Assembly: GCF_003129565.1 (NCBI RefSeq)
Contig: NZ_QETF01000003.1
Location: 62,001-126,000 of the forward strand
DNA length: 64,000 bases
DNA from: Salibaculum griseiflavum
GTDB lineage: Bacteria; Pseudomonadota; Alphaproteobacteria; Rhodobacterales; Rhodobacteraceae
Direction of reading: 5' to 3'
Shown: piece after piece, positions 8,971-16,483 of the stretch
How positions within the stretch are numbered: the first letter of the stretch is position 1
Layout of the letters: each line of letters opens with the position of its first letter
Translations under genes and position numbers: made by a program
The notes under the pieces: model-generated
Told to the model about the DNA's origin: nothing
Seen by the model: only the letters and a program-made list of their open reading frames with translations
The model's database searches: none

Positions 8971-9416
8971 ACCTGTTTCGCAGCCCGCCCGTGGCTGGAA
9001 CCAGCTGGCGGCTGCTCTTGGGTGGCGTTCTGGGGGTGCTTCTGGGCGCACTTGTCCTGGGTGCAGTCTTTCACGGCCTGGCCATCTTGACCGCACCGCC
9101 ACCGGCCAGCCCGCCCGGTTTTGTCGATTCTGTATTCACCAACATGTCGGCCATGATGCTGATGTCGCCGCTTGTGACATGGATCGGGCTTGTCCCGGCC
9201 TGCCTGCTGGCGGTTCCCGCCGCGCGCAGCGGCTGGGCCGGCCCGGGCACGGCGATTGTGGCGGCGGCGGTTTTCTTCGGCACGGCCGGCTTCCTGAACG
9301 GCGGACTGTATATCATGTATCTCTGGTCGGTTGCGGCAATGCCGTTTGCACTTTTGTTCTGGACCGGTGCCTGGCTGCTCGAACCGCGCCTGCGGGCCGG
9401 TCGGCAAAGCAGCTGA
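8967..9416 (+). CDS. hypothetical four-helix membrane protein
   Basis: A 149-residue protein starting MNLFRSPPVAGTSWRLLLGG with about four membrane helices (LLLGGVLGVLLGALVLGAVF, LMSPLVTWIGLVPACLLAV, GTAIVAAAVFFGTAGFL, AAMPFALLFWTGAWLL). The ATG overlaps the tldD stop (ATGA), so it is co-translated with tldD. I do not recognise a family and see no catalytic motif. Confidence 0.7.
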   Translation: MNLFRSPPVAGTSWRLLLGGVLGVLLGALVLGAVFHGLAILTAPPPASPPGFVDSVFTNMSAMMLMSPLVTWIGLVPACLLAVPAARSGWAGPGTAIVAAAVFFGTAGFLNGGLYIMYLWSVAAMPFALLFWTGAWLLEPRLRAGRQSS

Positions 9417-9460
9417 GCGTTCCGGCGAAACCCAACAGATCGGCATTTTCCTTTACCCGC

Positions 9461-9468
9461 GGTTAACC
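9461..9468. promoter_or_regulatory. GGTTAACC palindrome upstream of dprA, CtrA-like half site
   Basis: GGTTAACC contains TTAACC, a half site like that bound by CtrA in alphaproteobacteria, and sits about 45 bases upstream of the dprA start. No full TTAA-N7-TTAA pair is present. Relevance is inferred from the known CtrA control of dprA in Rhodobacter gene-transfer-agent recipients. Confidence 0.25.
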
Positions 9469-9510
9469 CTTGGCGGTCTAAACCTGATCCCGCAACAGGC
9501 GGAGGACAGG

Positions 9511-10656
9511 ATGACCGGGGATACACGCTCTTCCACTCACCCCCCACTCCCACCCACCACGGAAGACGAACGGTTCAGCGCCCTTCGCCTGTTGCGCTCG
9601 CGCCGCGTGGGGCCATCGACCTATCGTCGACTGCTGGCCGAACACGGGGATGCGACCGGGGCACTCGCCGCCTTGCCACAAATTGCCCGCGCCGCCGGCG
9701 TGGACAATTACGAACCCTGCCCCGAGGGCGTGATCGTCAACGAAATGAAAGCCGGCGCCTCTGCCGGGGCACAGCTGACATTTCAAGGCGATCCGGCCTA
9801 CCCGACCGACCTGGCCGAAATCGCCGATGCGCCGGTCGCCCTCTGGCTGCTTGGCGACGCATCCCTGCTGGGCCGCCCGAAAGTCGCCCTTGTGGGCGCG
9901 CGCAATGCCTCTTCCCTGGGCACCCGCATGACCCGCAAACTGGCCGCCAAACTGGGAGACGCGGGGTTTTGCGTGGTTTCGGGCCTGGCGCGCGGGATTG
10001 ACGCCGTGGCCCACGACGCCACCCTTCAGAGCGGCACGATCGCCGTGCAGGCAGGCGGTGTCGATGTGATCTACCCCGCCGAAAACGCCACCCTGGCCAG
10101 TCGGATCGCCGAAACCGGCCTGCGCCTGTCCGAACAACCCATGGGCCTGCAGCCCCAAGCCCGGCATTTTCCCGCCCGCAATCGAATCATCTCGGGCCTT
10201 GTCAGTGCCGTGATCGTTGTCGAAGCCGCGGCGAAATCCGGCAGCCTGATCACCGCCCGCAACGCGCTGGACCAGGGCCGCGATGTCATGGCTGTGCCCG
10301 GCCACCGTTTCGATGCCCGCGCAGCAGGCTGCAACATGCTGATCCGCGATGGGGCGCATCTCGTGCGCAGCGCAGAGGACGTCATCGAGGCGATCGACCG
10401 GCCAGCGCTGGACAATGATGTGCAGATGGCAATGGATATTGCGCCCGCGCCGCCCCCCGAACGCCGCAGCCTGCGCGACACGGCGCGCCTGCACCAGGAC
10501 ATCCTGGCGCGTCTCGGCCCGAGTCCCGTGGCCGAGGACCAGTTGATCCGCGACCTGCGCGCCGCACCGGGCCAGGTCGCCCCGGCGCTGGTCGACCTTG
10601 AGCTGGACGGCAAGATCCTGCGCCAGCCCGGCGGCCTCTTGTCGAAGGCCGTCTAG
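9511..10656 (+). CDS. dprA: DNA-processing protein DprA
   Basis: Loads RecA on incoming single-stranded DNA during natural transformation or gene-transfer-agent uptake. The Rossmann-like core is clear: VALVGARNASSLGTRMTRKL, VVSGLARGIDAVAHDATL, AGGVDVIYPAENATL, FPARNRIISGLVSAVIVVEA and ITARNALDQGRDVMAVPGH. A C-terminal winged-helix domain (DILARLGPSPVAEDQLIRDL) follows. I chose the ATG at 9511 because GGAGG (9501-9505) stands five bases before it, giving 381 residues; an earlier in-frame start would lie inside the upstream gene. It is followed by topA, a common neighbour. Confidence 0.96.
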   Translation: MTGDTRSSTHPPLPPTTEDERFSALRLLRSRRVGPSTYRRLLAEHGDATGALAALPQIARAAGVDNYEPCPEGVIVNEMKAGASAGAQLTFQGDPAYPTDLAEIADAPVALWLLGDASLLGRPKVALVGARNASSLGTRMTRKLAAKLGDAGFCVVSGLARGIDAVAHDATLQSGTIAVQAGGVDVIYPAENATLASRIAETGLRLSEQPMGLQPQARHFPARNRIISGLVSAVIVVEAAAKSGSLITARNALDQGRDVMAVPGHRFDARAAGCNMLIRDGAHLVRSAEDVIEAIDRPALDNDVQMAMDIAPAPPPERRSLRDTARLHQDILARLGPSPVAEDQLIRDLRAAPGQVAPALVDLELDGKILRQPGGLLSKAV

Positions 10657-10837
10657 CACGGCCCACCGCCCTCCAAACACGCCGCTTGGCCGCCCGACTC
10701 CGCGGCCCCTTGCCATCATATTTCGACCAGCGACTTGACCCGGTCGACCGCCCGTCCCAAGTCAACGCATTGACAAACCCGGCGGTGCACGGCCTTTATG
10801 CGCCGCCCAAGGCCCATTGCTTTTTCAAGGAGTTTTC

Positions 10838-13345
10838 ATGCCCGTTGTCGTCGTCGAGTCCCCGGCCAAGGCCAAGACAATCAACAAATATCTGGGCTCC
10901 GACTACACCGTGCTGGCCTCTTACGGCCATGTCCGTGACCTGCCTGCAAAAAACGGATCGGTCGACCCGGACAACGGATTCGACATGGTCTGGGAGGTCG
11001 GCAATGACAGCCGCAAGCACGTCAAGGCCATCGCCGACGCGCTGAAAAACGACAACGAACTGATCCTCGCCACCGACCCCGACCGCGAAGGCGAGGCGAT
11101 CAGCTGGCACCTGCAAGAGGCCCTGACCAAGCGGCGCTCGATCAAGAAGGACACCGCCGTCAGCCGCGTGACCTTCAACGCGATCACCAAGGAAGCCATC
11201 ACCGAGGCGATGCAGCATCCCCGCCAGGTCGATGAAGACCTGGTAGAGGCCTACCTGGCCCGTCGCGCGCTGGACTACCTGGTCGGTTTTAACCTCTCGC
11301 CGGTCCTTTGGCGCAAACTGCCGGGCGCACGCAGTGCCGGGCGGGTGCAATCGGTCTGCCTGCGGCTGATCGTCGAACGCGAGATGGAAATCGAAGCCTT
11401 CAATCCGCGCGAATACTGGTCGGTCAAGGCGGTGCTGGAAACCCCGCGCGGCCAGAGTTTCGAGGCGCGGCTGACGACGCTGGCCGGCAAGCGGCTGGAA
11501 AAGTTCGACATCGAGAACGAGACCCAGGCCGAAATGGCCGTTCAGGCGGTGACGTCGCGTGACCTTTCGGTGCTCAAGGTCGAAGCCAAGCCCAGCACGC
11601 GCAACCCCTCGCCGCCCTTCATGACCTCGACCTTGCAGCAAGAAGCCAGCCGCAAGTTCGGCATGGGCGCCCGGCAATGCATGAACGCCGCCCAGCGCCT
11701 CTACGAGGCCGGCCTGATCACCTATATGCGGACCGACGGGATCGACATGGCGCCCGAGGCCGTGGCAGACGCGCGGGGCGCGATCGAGACCCGCTATGGC
11801 AAGGATTACGTCCCCGCCGACGCCCGCGTCTACAAGAACAAGGCCAAGAACGCGCAGGAAGCTCACGAATGCATCCGACCCACGGACATGAGCAAGTCCG
11901 TGGCCGAGGCGAAGATCAGCGAGCAGGACCAGCAGAAGCTCTATGACCTGATCTGGAAACGCACGCTGGCCAGCCAGATGCAAGCGGCCAAACTGGAGCG
12001 CACCAGCGTCGATATCGGCAGCGCAGATGGACAGGTCGTGCTGCGGGCCAATGGCCAGGTGGTGCTGTTCGACGGTTTTCTCGCCGTCTACGAGGAAGGC
12101 CGCGATGACGTTGTCGATGATGACGACAAGCGGTTGCCCCAGATGGCCGAAGGCGACGCGGCGAAGAAGACCTCCGTCAGCCCCGAGCAACATTTCACCC
12201 AGCCCCCGCCCCGCTATACCGAGGCAACACTGGTCAAGCGGATGGAAGAGCTCGGGATCGGACGGCCTTCGACCTATGCCAGCGTGATCACCACCATCCA
12301 GGATCGCGAATATGTCCGCAAGGAAAAGAACCGCCTGATCCCCGAGGACAAGGGCCGGATCGTGACGGTCTTCCTGCTGAATTTCTTCCGCAAATATGTG
12401 GGCTACGAATTCACCGCGAATCTCGAAGAGATGCTGGACGATGTCTCGGCCGGGCAGCGCGACTGGAAAGAGGTTCTTTCGGGCTTCTGGCGGGACTTCC
12501 ACAAGGCGATCGAGGAAACCTCGGAACTGCGGATCACCGAGGTGCTGGACGTGCTCGACGACGTTCTGGCACCGCAATTGTATCCCCCCCGCGAGGACGG
12601 GTCCGACCCGCGCATCTGCCCCAAATGCGGCGAGGGGCGTTTGCACCTCAAGACCTCGCGCACAGGTGGGTTCGTGGGGTGCGGCAATTACCCCGAATGC
12701 ACCTATACCCGGCCCATCGCCGGTGAAGGCGCGGATGGCGACGAACGAGTCCTGGGCGAGGATCAGGGCGATGAGATCTGGCTGAAATCGGGCCGTTTCG
12801 GACCTTACGTCCAACGCGGCGAACCGACGCCGGAAAACAAGAAGCCGCCGCGCGCCTCATTGCCCAAGGGCTGGGACAAGGACGCGATGGACCTCGAAAA
12901 GGCCCTGACCCTGCTCAGCCTTCCGCGCGAGATCGGCACTCACCCCGAGGGCGGCGAGATCAAGTCCAATTTCGGGCGCTTTGGTCCTTATGTCATGCAC
13001 CAGCTGCCGGATGAGGCCAAGCCGGTCTATGTCAACCTCAAGGACCCCGATGACGTGTTCCAGATCGGCATGAACCGTGCGGTGGAAATGCTGGCCGAGA
13101 AGCGGGCCAATCCCGGCCGGGGCCGAAGCGCGGCCGCCAAACCCCTCAAGGAGCTGGGCGAACACCCGTCCGAGGGTGGGCCGGTCAACGTGATGGATGG
13201 CCGCTACGGCCCTTATGTCAAATGGGGCAAGGTCAATGCGACGATCCCCAAGGGGACCGAGCCCGCCGATGTGACCATGGACCAGGCGGTGCAATGGATT
13301 GCCGAGAAATCCGCCAAGAAGGGCAAGGGTCGCAAGAAGGCGTAA
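10838..13345 (+). CDS. topA: DNA topoisomerase I (type IA)
   Basis: Relaxes negatively supercoiled DNA by a type IA single-strand passage. It starts MPVVVVESPAKAKTINKYLG (TOPRIM domain), has the acidic TOPRIM motif LATDPDREGEAISWHL and the active-site tyrosine in LITYMRTDGIDM. A C4 zinc finger (CPKCGEGRLHLKTSR then CGNYPECTYTR) and repeated C-terminal GRFGPYV/GRYGPYVK modules follow, with a Lys-rich tail. The ATG at 10838 is preceded by AAGGAG (10827-10832). The 835-residue length is usual for alphaproteobacteria. Confidence 0.97.
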   Translation: MPVVVVESPAKAKTINKYLGSDYTVLASYGHVRDLPAKNGSVDPDNGFDMVWEVGNDSRKHVKAIADALKNDNELILATDPDREGEAISWHLQEALTKRRSIKKDTAVSRVTFNAITKEAITEAMQHPRQVDEDLVEAYLARRALDYLVGFNLSPVLWRKLPGARSAGRVQSVCLRLIVEREMEIEAFNPREYWSVKAVLETPRGQSFEARLTTLAGKRLEKFDIENETQAEMAVQAVTSRDLSVLKVEAKPSTRNPSPPFMTSTLQQEASRKFGMGARQCMNAAQRLYEAGLITYMRTDGIDMAPEAVADARGAIETRYGKDYVPADARVYKNKAKNAQEAHECIRPTDMSKSVAEAKISEQDQQKLYDLIWKRTLASQMQAAKLERTSVDIGSADGQVVLRANGQVVLFDGFLAVYEEGRDDVVDDDDKRLPQMAEGDAAKKTSVSPEQHFTQPPPRYTEATLVKRMEELGIGRPSTYASVITTIQDREYVRKEKNRLIPEDKGRIVTVFLLNFFRKYVGYEFTANLEEMLDDVSAGQRDWKEVLSGFWRDFHKAIEETSELRITEVLDVLDDVLAPQLYPPREDGSDPRICPKCGEGRLHLKTSRTGGFVGCGNYPECTYTRPIAGEGADGDERVLGEDQGDEIWLKSGRFGPYVQRGEPTPENKKPPRASLPKGWDKDAMDLEKALTLLSLPREIGTHPEGGEIKSNFGRFGPYVMHQLPDEAKPVYVNLKDPDDVFQIGMNRAVEMLAEKRANPGRGRSAAAKPLKELGEHPSEGGPVNVMDGRYGPYVKWGKVNATIPKGTEPADVTMDQAVQWIAEKSAKKGKGRKKA

Positions 13346-13366
13346 CCGTCGCCCATAAACCCGTCA

Positions 13367-13393
13367 AAACCGTTTCGGTTTGCGAAACGGTTT
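13367..13393 (+). terminator. Rho-independent terminator after topA
   Basis: Perfect 11-bp stem AAACCGTTTCG (13367-13377) with 13383-13393, loop GTTTG, ending in TTT. It lies 22 bases after the topA stop. Confidence 0.75.
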
Positions 13394-13431
13394 CATAATA
13401 TCGCCCCAATCTGTGTCTAGATGGGCCGGTA

Positions 13432-14442
13432 ATGAGCTTGTCCGTTTATCCAAACGCCGCGGCGGCACCAACCGGTCCGTCGCGCCCCGCCGCCCGCCGC
13501 TGGCGCGATATCGCCCTGCTGGCAGGGCTCTTTGCCGTCGTCATCGCCGGGCTGGCCGGGCTGGCCGCCGCCACCGGCTGGGCCGAGACCCGAGACCAGT
13601 TGATGCGCCTGACCGTCGCGCAGGTTGCGATCCTGTTGGCCCTGAGCCTGGTGAACTACCTTTTTCGCGGCGCGCGTTGGCACCTTTTCACCCAGCGGCT
13701 GGGCCTGCCGACGGGTCCTGTGCAGGACATCCGGCACTTCCTCGGCGGCTTCGCCATGTCGGTGACACCGGGCCGGGTGGGCGAACTGATCCGCATGCGG
13801 TGGCTCAAACGGGAAACCGGCTGGTCCGTAGAACGCACAGCGCCTCTGGTGCTGGTTGATCGCGCCTCGGACCTCGCCGCAATGGCCTTGATCCTTGCGC
13901 TGTCCGTGGGCCTTTCGGCCGGGGGTGCGACACTGGCCATCCCGGTTGCTCTTCTGGCCCTTGCCGCGGCATGGATCGCGACCCGGCCGCGGCTGTTGGC
14001 CGGGGGCGTCACATGGGCCTACCGGCTCACTGGCTTTCTGCCGCGCCTGATGGGGCGCGTGCGGGGTGCAGCACGGTCCTTGGCAGTTTTCTCGACCGGA
14101 CCGACCCTGTCGCTGTCGATCCTGCTGGGGCTTATCGGCTGGGGCGCGGAAGGCTACGCGTTTCACCTCCTTCTGGGCTGGATGGGGGCGGATATCGGCC
14201 TCTGGACGGCGATGGGTATCTTCACCTTCGCCACACTTGCGGGCGGATTGACCGGCGCACCGGGCGGCGTCGGCGGGGCCGAGGCGGCGATGGTCGCGCT
14301 CTTGTCCATCGAAGGCGTCCCGCTGGAGGTTTCGATCCCCGCCACCGCCGTGATCCGGCTGACCACGCTGTGGTTCGCCATCGGCATAGGGCTGGCGGTC
14401 TTTCCATTGGCCGAACGCTGCGCCGCGCGAGCCCGGGGATGA
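13432..14442 (+). CDS. UPF0104 / lysylphosphatidylglycerol synthase-type transmembrane protein
   Basis: A 336-residue integral membrane protein with about eight helices and the family patterns LVNYLFRGARWHLFTQRLG, GGFAMSVTPGRVGELIRMRW and LAGGLTGAPGGVGGAEAAMV. The family (LPG synthase TM region, AglD/MprF N-terminal domain-like) includes proteins linked to flipping or moving lipid-linked intermediates. Its stop overlaps the DprE1-like start (ATGA), so it is translated with the lipid-linked pentose genes. A role as flippase or transporter for the polyprenyl-phosphoryl pentose is my inference; no soluble aminoacyl-transferase domain is present. Confidence 0.8.
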   Translation: MSLSVYPNAAAAPTGPSRPAARRWRDIALLAGLFAVVIAGLAGLAAATGWAETRDQLMRLTVAQVAILLALSLVNYLFRGARWHLFTQRLGLPTGPVQDIRHFLGGFAMSVTPGRVGELIRMRWLKRETGWSVERTAPLVLVDRASDLAAMALILALSVGLSAGGATLAIPVALLALAAAWIATRPRLLAGGVTWAYRLTGFLPRLMGRVRGAARSLAVFSTGPTLSLSILLGLIGWGAEGYAFHLLLGWMGADIGLWTAMGIFTFATLAGGLTGAPGGVGGAEAAMVALLSIEGVPLEVSIPATAVIRLTTLWFAIGIGLAVFPLAERCAARARG

Positions 14443-15746
14443 TCGCGATGCGCTGGCGCAAGGACATCGCCTATACCGGCTGGGGGCGGGCGCTGACCGC
14501 CTCGGGCCGCGTCGCGCGCCCTGTCACGGAGCAGGAGATCGACACCATCGCGCCGGCCTTCGGCAACCGGCGATCCTATGGCGATGCCCCGCTCAACGAT
14601 GGCGGCGCAGTGCTGGACATGACCGCGCAGGACCGGATCCTCGCCTTTGACCGCAAGACCGGCCTGATCACCGTGGAGGCCGGCGTAACCATCGGGGCGC
14701 TGGCCCGCATCCTGCCGCCGCAGGGCTGGTTGCCCCCGGTGATGCCCGGCACCGGCATCGCCACCGTGGGCGGGGCGGTGGCGATGGATGTGCATGGCAA
14801 GAACCACCACAATACGGGCAGCTTTTGCCAGCACGTGACCGCCCTGACCCTTTTGCAGAACGGCAAGCGGCGCAAGATCACGCCCGACCGCGACAAGCGG
14901 CTTTGGGCGGCGACCTGCGGCGGGCTGGGTCAGACCGGCATCATCACGCAAGTCACCATCCAGCTTAAGCGCTGTCCCGGTGAGGTCATGGTCGTCACGG
15001 AGCGACGGGTCGAGGACTGGGCCGAGCATATCGCCCATCTCGATGCTTCGGACGCGACCTATTGCGTCGGTTGGATCGACGCGACCGCGACCGGCCCCAA
15101 GCTGGGACGTGGCATCCTGGAAGAGGCCGAGATCGGTTCCGGACTTGCCCCGGCCCGCCCCAAGCGGCGCAGCGTGCCGCTGGACGCACCAAGCTGGGCC
15201 TTGTCCGGCCCGGTCGTGCGGGCCTTCAACAGCGTCTACTACCACAGGGTCCCGGCAACGGGCCGGACGGTGGTGCGCGCCTTCGAGGACTTCTTCTTTC
15301 CGCTGGACAAGATCCACGACTGGAACCGGCTATACGGCAAGCGCGGTTTTCACCAGTTCCAATGCGTCGTGCCGCTGGACAGGGCCGATACCTTGCGGGC
15401 AATGCTGGCGGAGATCGCCGAGAGCGGCCTTGCCTCGCCGCTGGCCGTGCTCAAACGCATGGGCGATGGCCGCGCCGGTTACCTGTCATTCCCGATGCCC
15501 GGCTATACCCTGGCGGTAGACTTCCCCAACCGGGAGTCCGCACGTGACCTGATCGCCCGACTGGAGAATCAGGCGATCGCCGCCAGAGGACGCATCTATT
15601 TGGCCAAGGACGGGCTGGCCAAGGGCCCGAGCGTCAAGGCCATGTATCCCGAACATCCCGAATGGGTCGCGCAGGTCATGAAGGCGGATCCAGATGGAAA
15701 ACTGGCAACGGATATGGTCCGCCGATTGGACCTGCGGAGGTTATGA
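14439..15746 (+). CDS. dprE1: DprE1-like FAD-dependent decaprenylphosphoryl-ribose 2'-oxidase
   Basis: Likely oxidises polyprenylphosphoryl-beta-D-ribose at C2' to the 2'-keto form, the first half of epimerisation to arabinose. The 435-residue protein has an N-terminal FAD-binding domain with RRSYGDAPLN and GGAVAMDVHGKNHHNTGSF (residues ~111-129). That stretch is nearly the same as in mycobacterial DprE1, including the FAD-linked HGKNHH. The C-terminal region PMPGYTLAVDFPN, then RIYLAKDG, AMYPEHPEW and DMVRRLDL, also follows DprE1. The residue equivalent to the benzothiazinone-target Cys (387 in M. tuberculosis) is Ala (~359). It is coupled by ATGA overlaps to the genes on both sides. High confidence in orthology; the exact lipid carrier is inferred. 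Confidence 0.88.
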   Translation: MIAMRWRKDIAYTGWGRALTASGRVARPVTEQEIDTIAPAFGNRRSYGDAPLNDGGAVLDMTAQDRILAFDRKTGLITVEAGVTIGALARILPPQGWLPPVMPGTGIATVGGAVAMDVHGKNHHNTGSFCQHVTALTLLQNGKRRKITPDRDKRLWAATCGGLGQTGIITQVTIQLKRCPGEVMVVTERRVEDWAEHIAHLDASDATYCVGWIDATATGPKLGRGILEEAEIGSGLAPARPKRRSVPLDAPSWALSGPVVRAFNSVYYHRVPATGRTVVRAFEDFFFPLDKIHDWNRLYGKRGFHQFQCVVPLDRADTLRAMLAEIAESGLASPLAVLKRMGDGRAGYLSFPMPGYTLAVDFPNRESARDLIARLENQAIAARGRIYLAKDGLAKGPSVKAMYPEHPEWVAQVMKADPDGKLATDMVRRLDLRRL

Positions 15747-16483
15747 TGGAACAGACCTGGATCATTCTGGGGGCAAGCTCGACCATGGCGCGGGCCTTCA
15801 TGCAGAAACTGGCCGAACAGGGCGCGGGGCTGATCCTGGCCGGGCGGCGGATGGATGATTTGAAGACCAACGCCAGCGATGCGCTGGCCCGGGGTGCATC
15901 CATGGCAGAGCCTATCGCTTTCGATGCGCGCGATCCCGGCACCTTCCAGCCCGTGATCGATCTGGCCCTGAAACAGGCCGGCCAGATCAATTGCGCGGTT
16001 TTCGTCGGCTCCATGCCCCCGCAGGAAGAGATCGACGCAGACCCCGCCATGCTCGATGGTGTAATCGCAGACAGTTTCACCGGCCCCGCGCGGTTCCTGC
16101 AGATGCTGGCGCCGCACCTTGAGGCGCGTGGATCGGGCAGCATTGTCGGCGTCGGCTCGGTCGCGGGCGACCGGGGCCGGATCGGGAACTACGTCTATGG
16201 CGGGGCAAAGGGCGGTTTCGCCACCTACCTGTCAGGGCTGCGGAACAGACTGGGCCGTGAAGGCGTCCATGTCATGACGGTCAAGCCCGGGCCCGTGGAC
16301 ACCGCCATGACCCAAGGCATGGACGACCTGCCCTTCATGACGACGCCAGACGCCGTGGCCGACGACATCCTCGCCGGTCTCAAGCGTGGCAAGAACGTGC
16401 TTTACACCCGGCGCATCTGGTGGCCGATCATGACCGTGATCCGGGCGATCCCCGAACCTGTCTTCAAGAAGATGTCGATCTAG
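15746..16483 (+). CDS. dprE2: DprE2-like short-chain dehydrogenase (keto-ribose reductase)
   Basis: Likely reduces the 2'-keto polyprenylphosphoryl-pentose to the arabinose form with NAD(P)H. This SDR protein of 245 residues starts MEQTWIILGASSTMARAFMQ (nucleotide-binding loop GASSTMA). It has the catalytic Ser in GVGSVAGDRGR and Tyr/Lys in YVYGGAKGG, and the stretch TVKPGPVDTAM; the SVAGDRGR...YGGAK pattern matches mycobacterial DprE2. GGAGG at 15736-15740 is five bases from the ATG at 15746; an ATG three bases upstream overlaps the dprE1 stop. The stop codon shares the tetranucleotide CTAG with the stop of the convergent UbiA gene. Confidence 0.85.
   Translation: MEQTWIILGASSTMARAFMQKLAEQGAGLILAGRRMDDLKTNASDALARGASMAEPIAFDARDPGTFQPVIDLALKQAGQINCAVFVGSMPPQEEIDADPAMLDGVIADSFTGPARFLQMLAPHLEARGSGSIVGVGSVAGDRGRIGNYVYGGAKGGFATYLSGLRNRLGREGVHVMTVKPGPVDTAMTQGMDDLPFMTTPDAVADDILAGLKRGKNVLYTRRIWWPIMTVIRAIPEPVFKKMSI

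Noticed and set aside
10796-12814. Very long minus-strand open frame antisense to topA
   Set aside because: It is an open-frame shadow caused by high GC; topA on the plus strand has clear motifs and an RBS, and the antisense product resembles no family.
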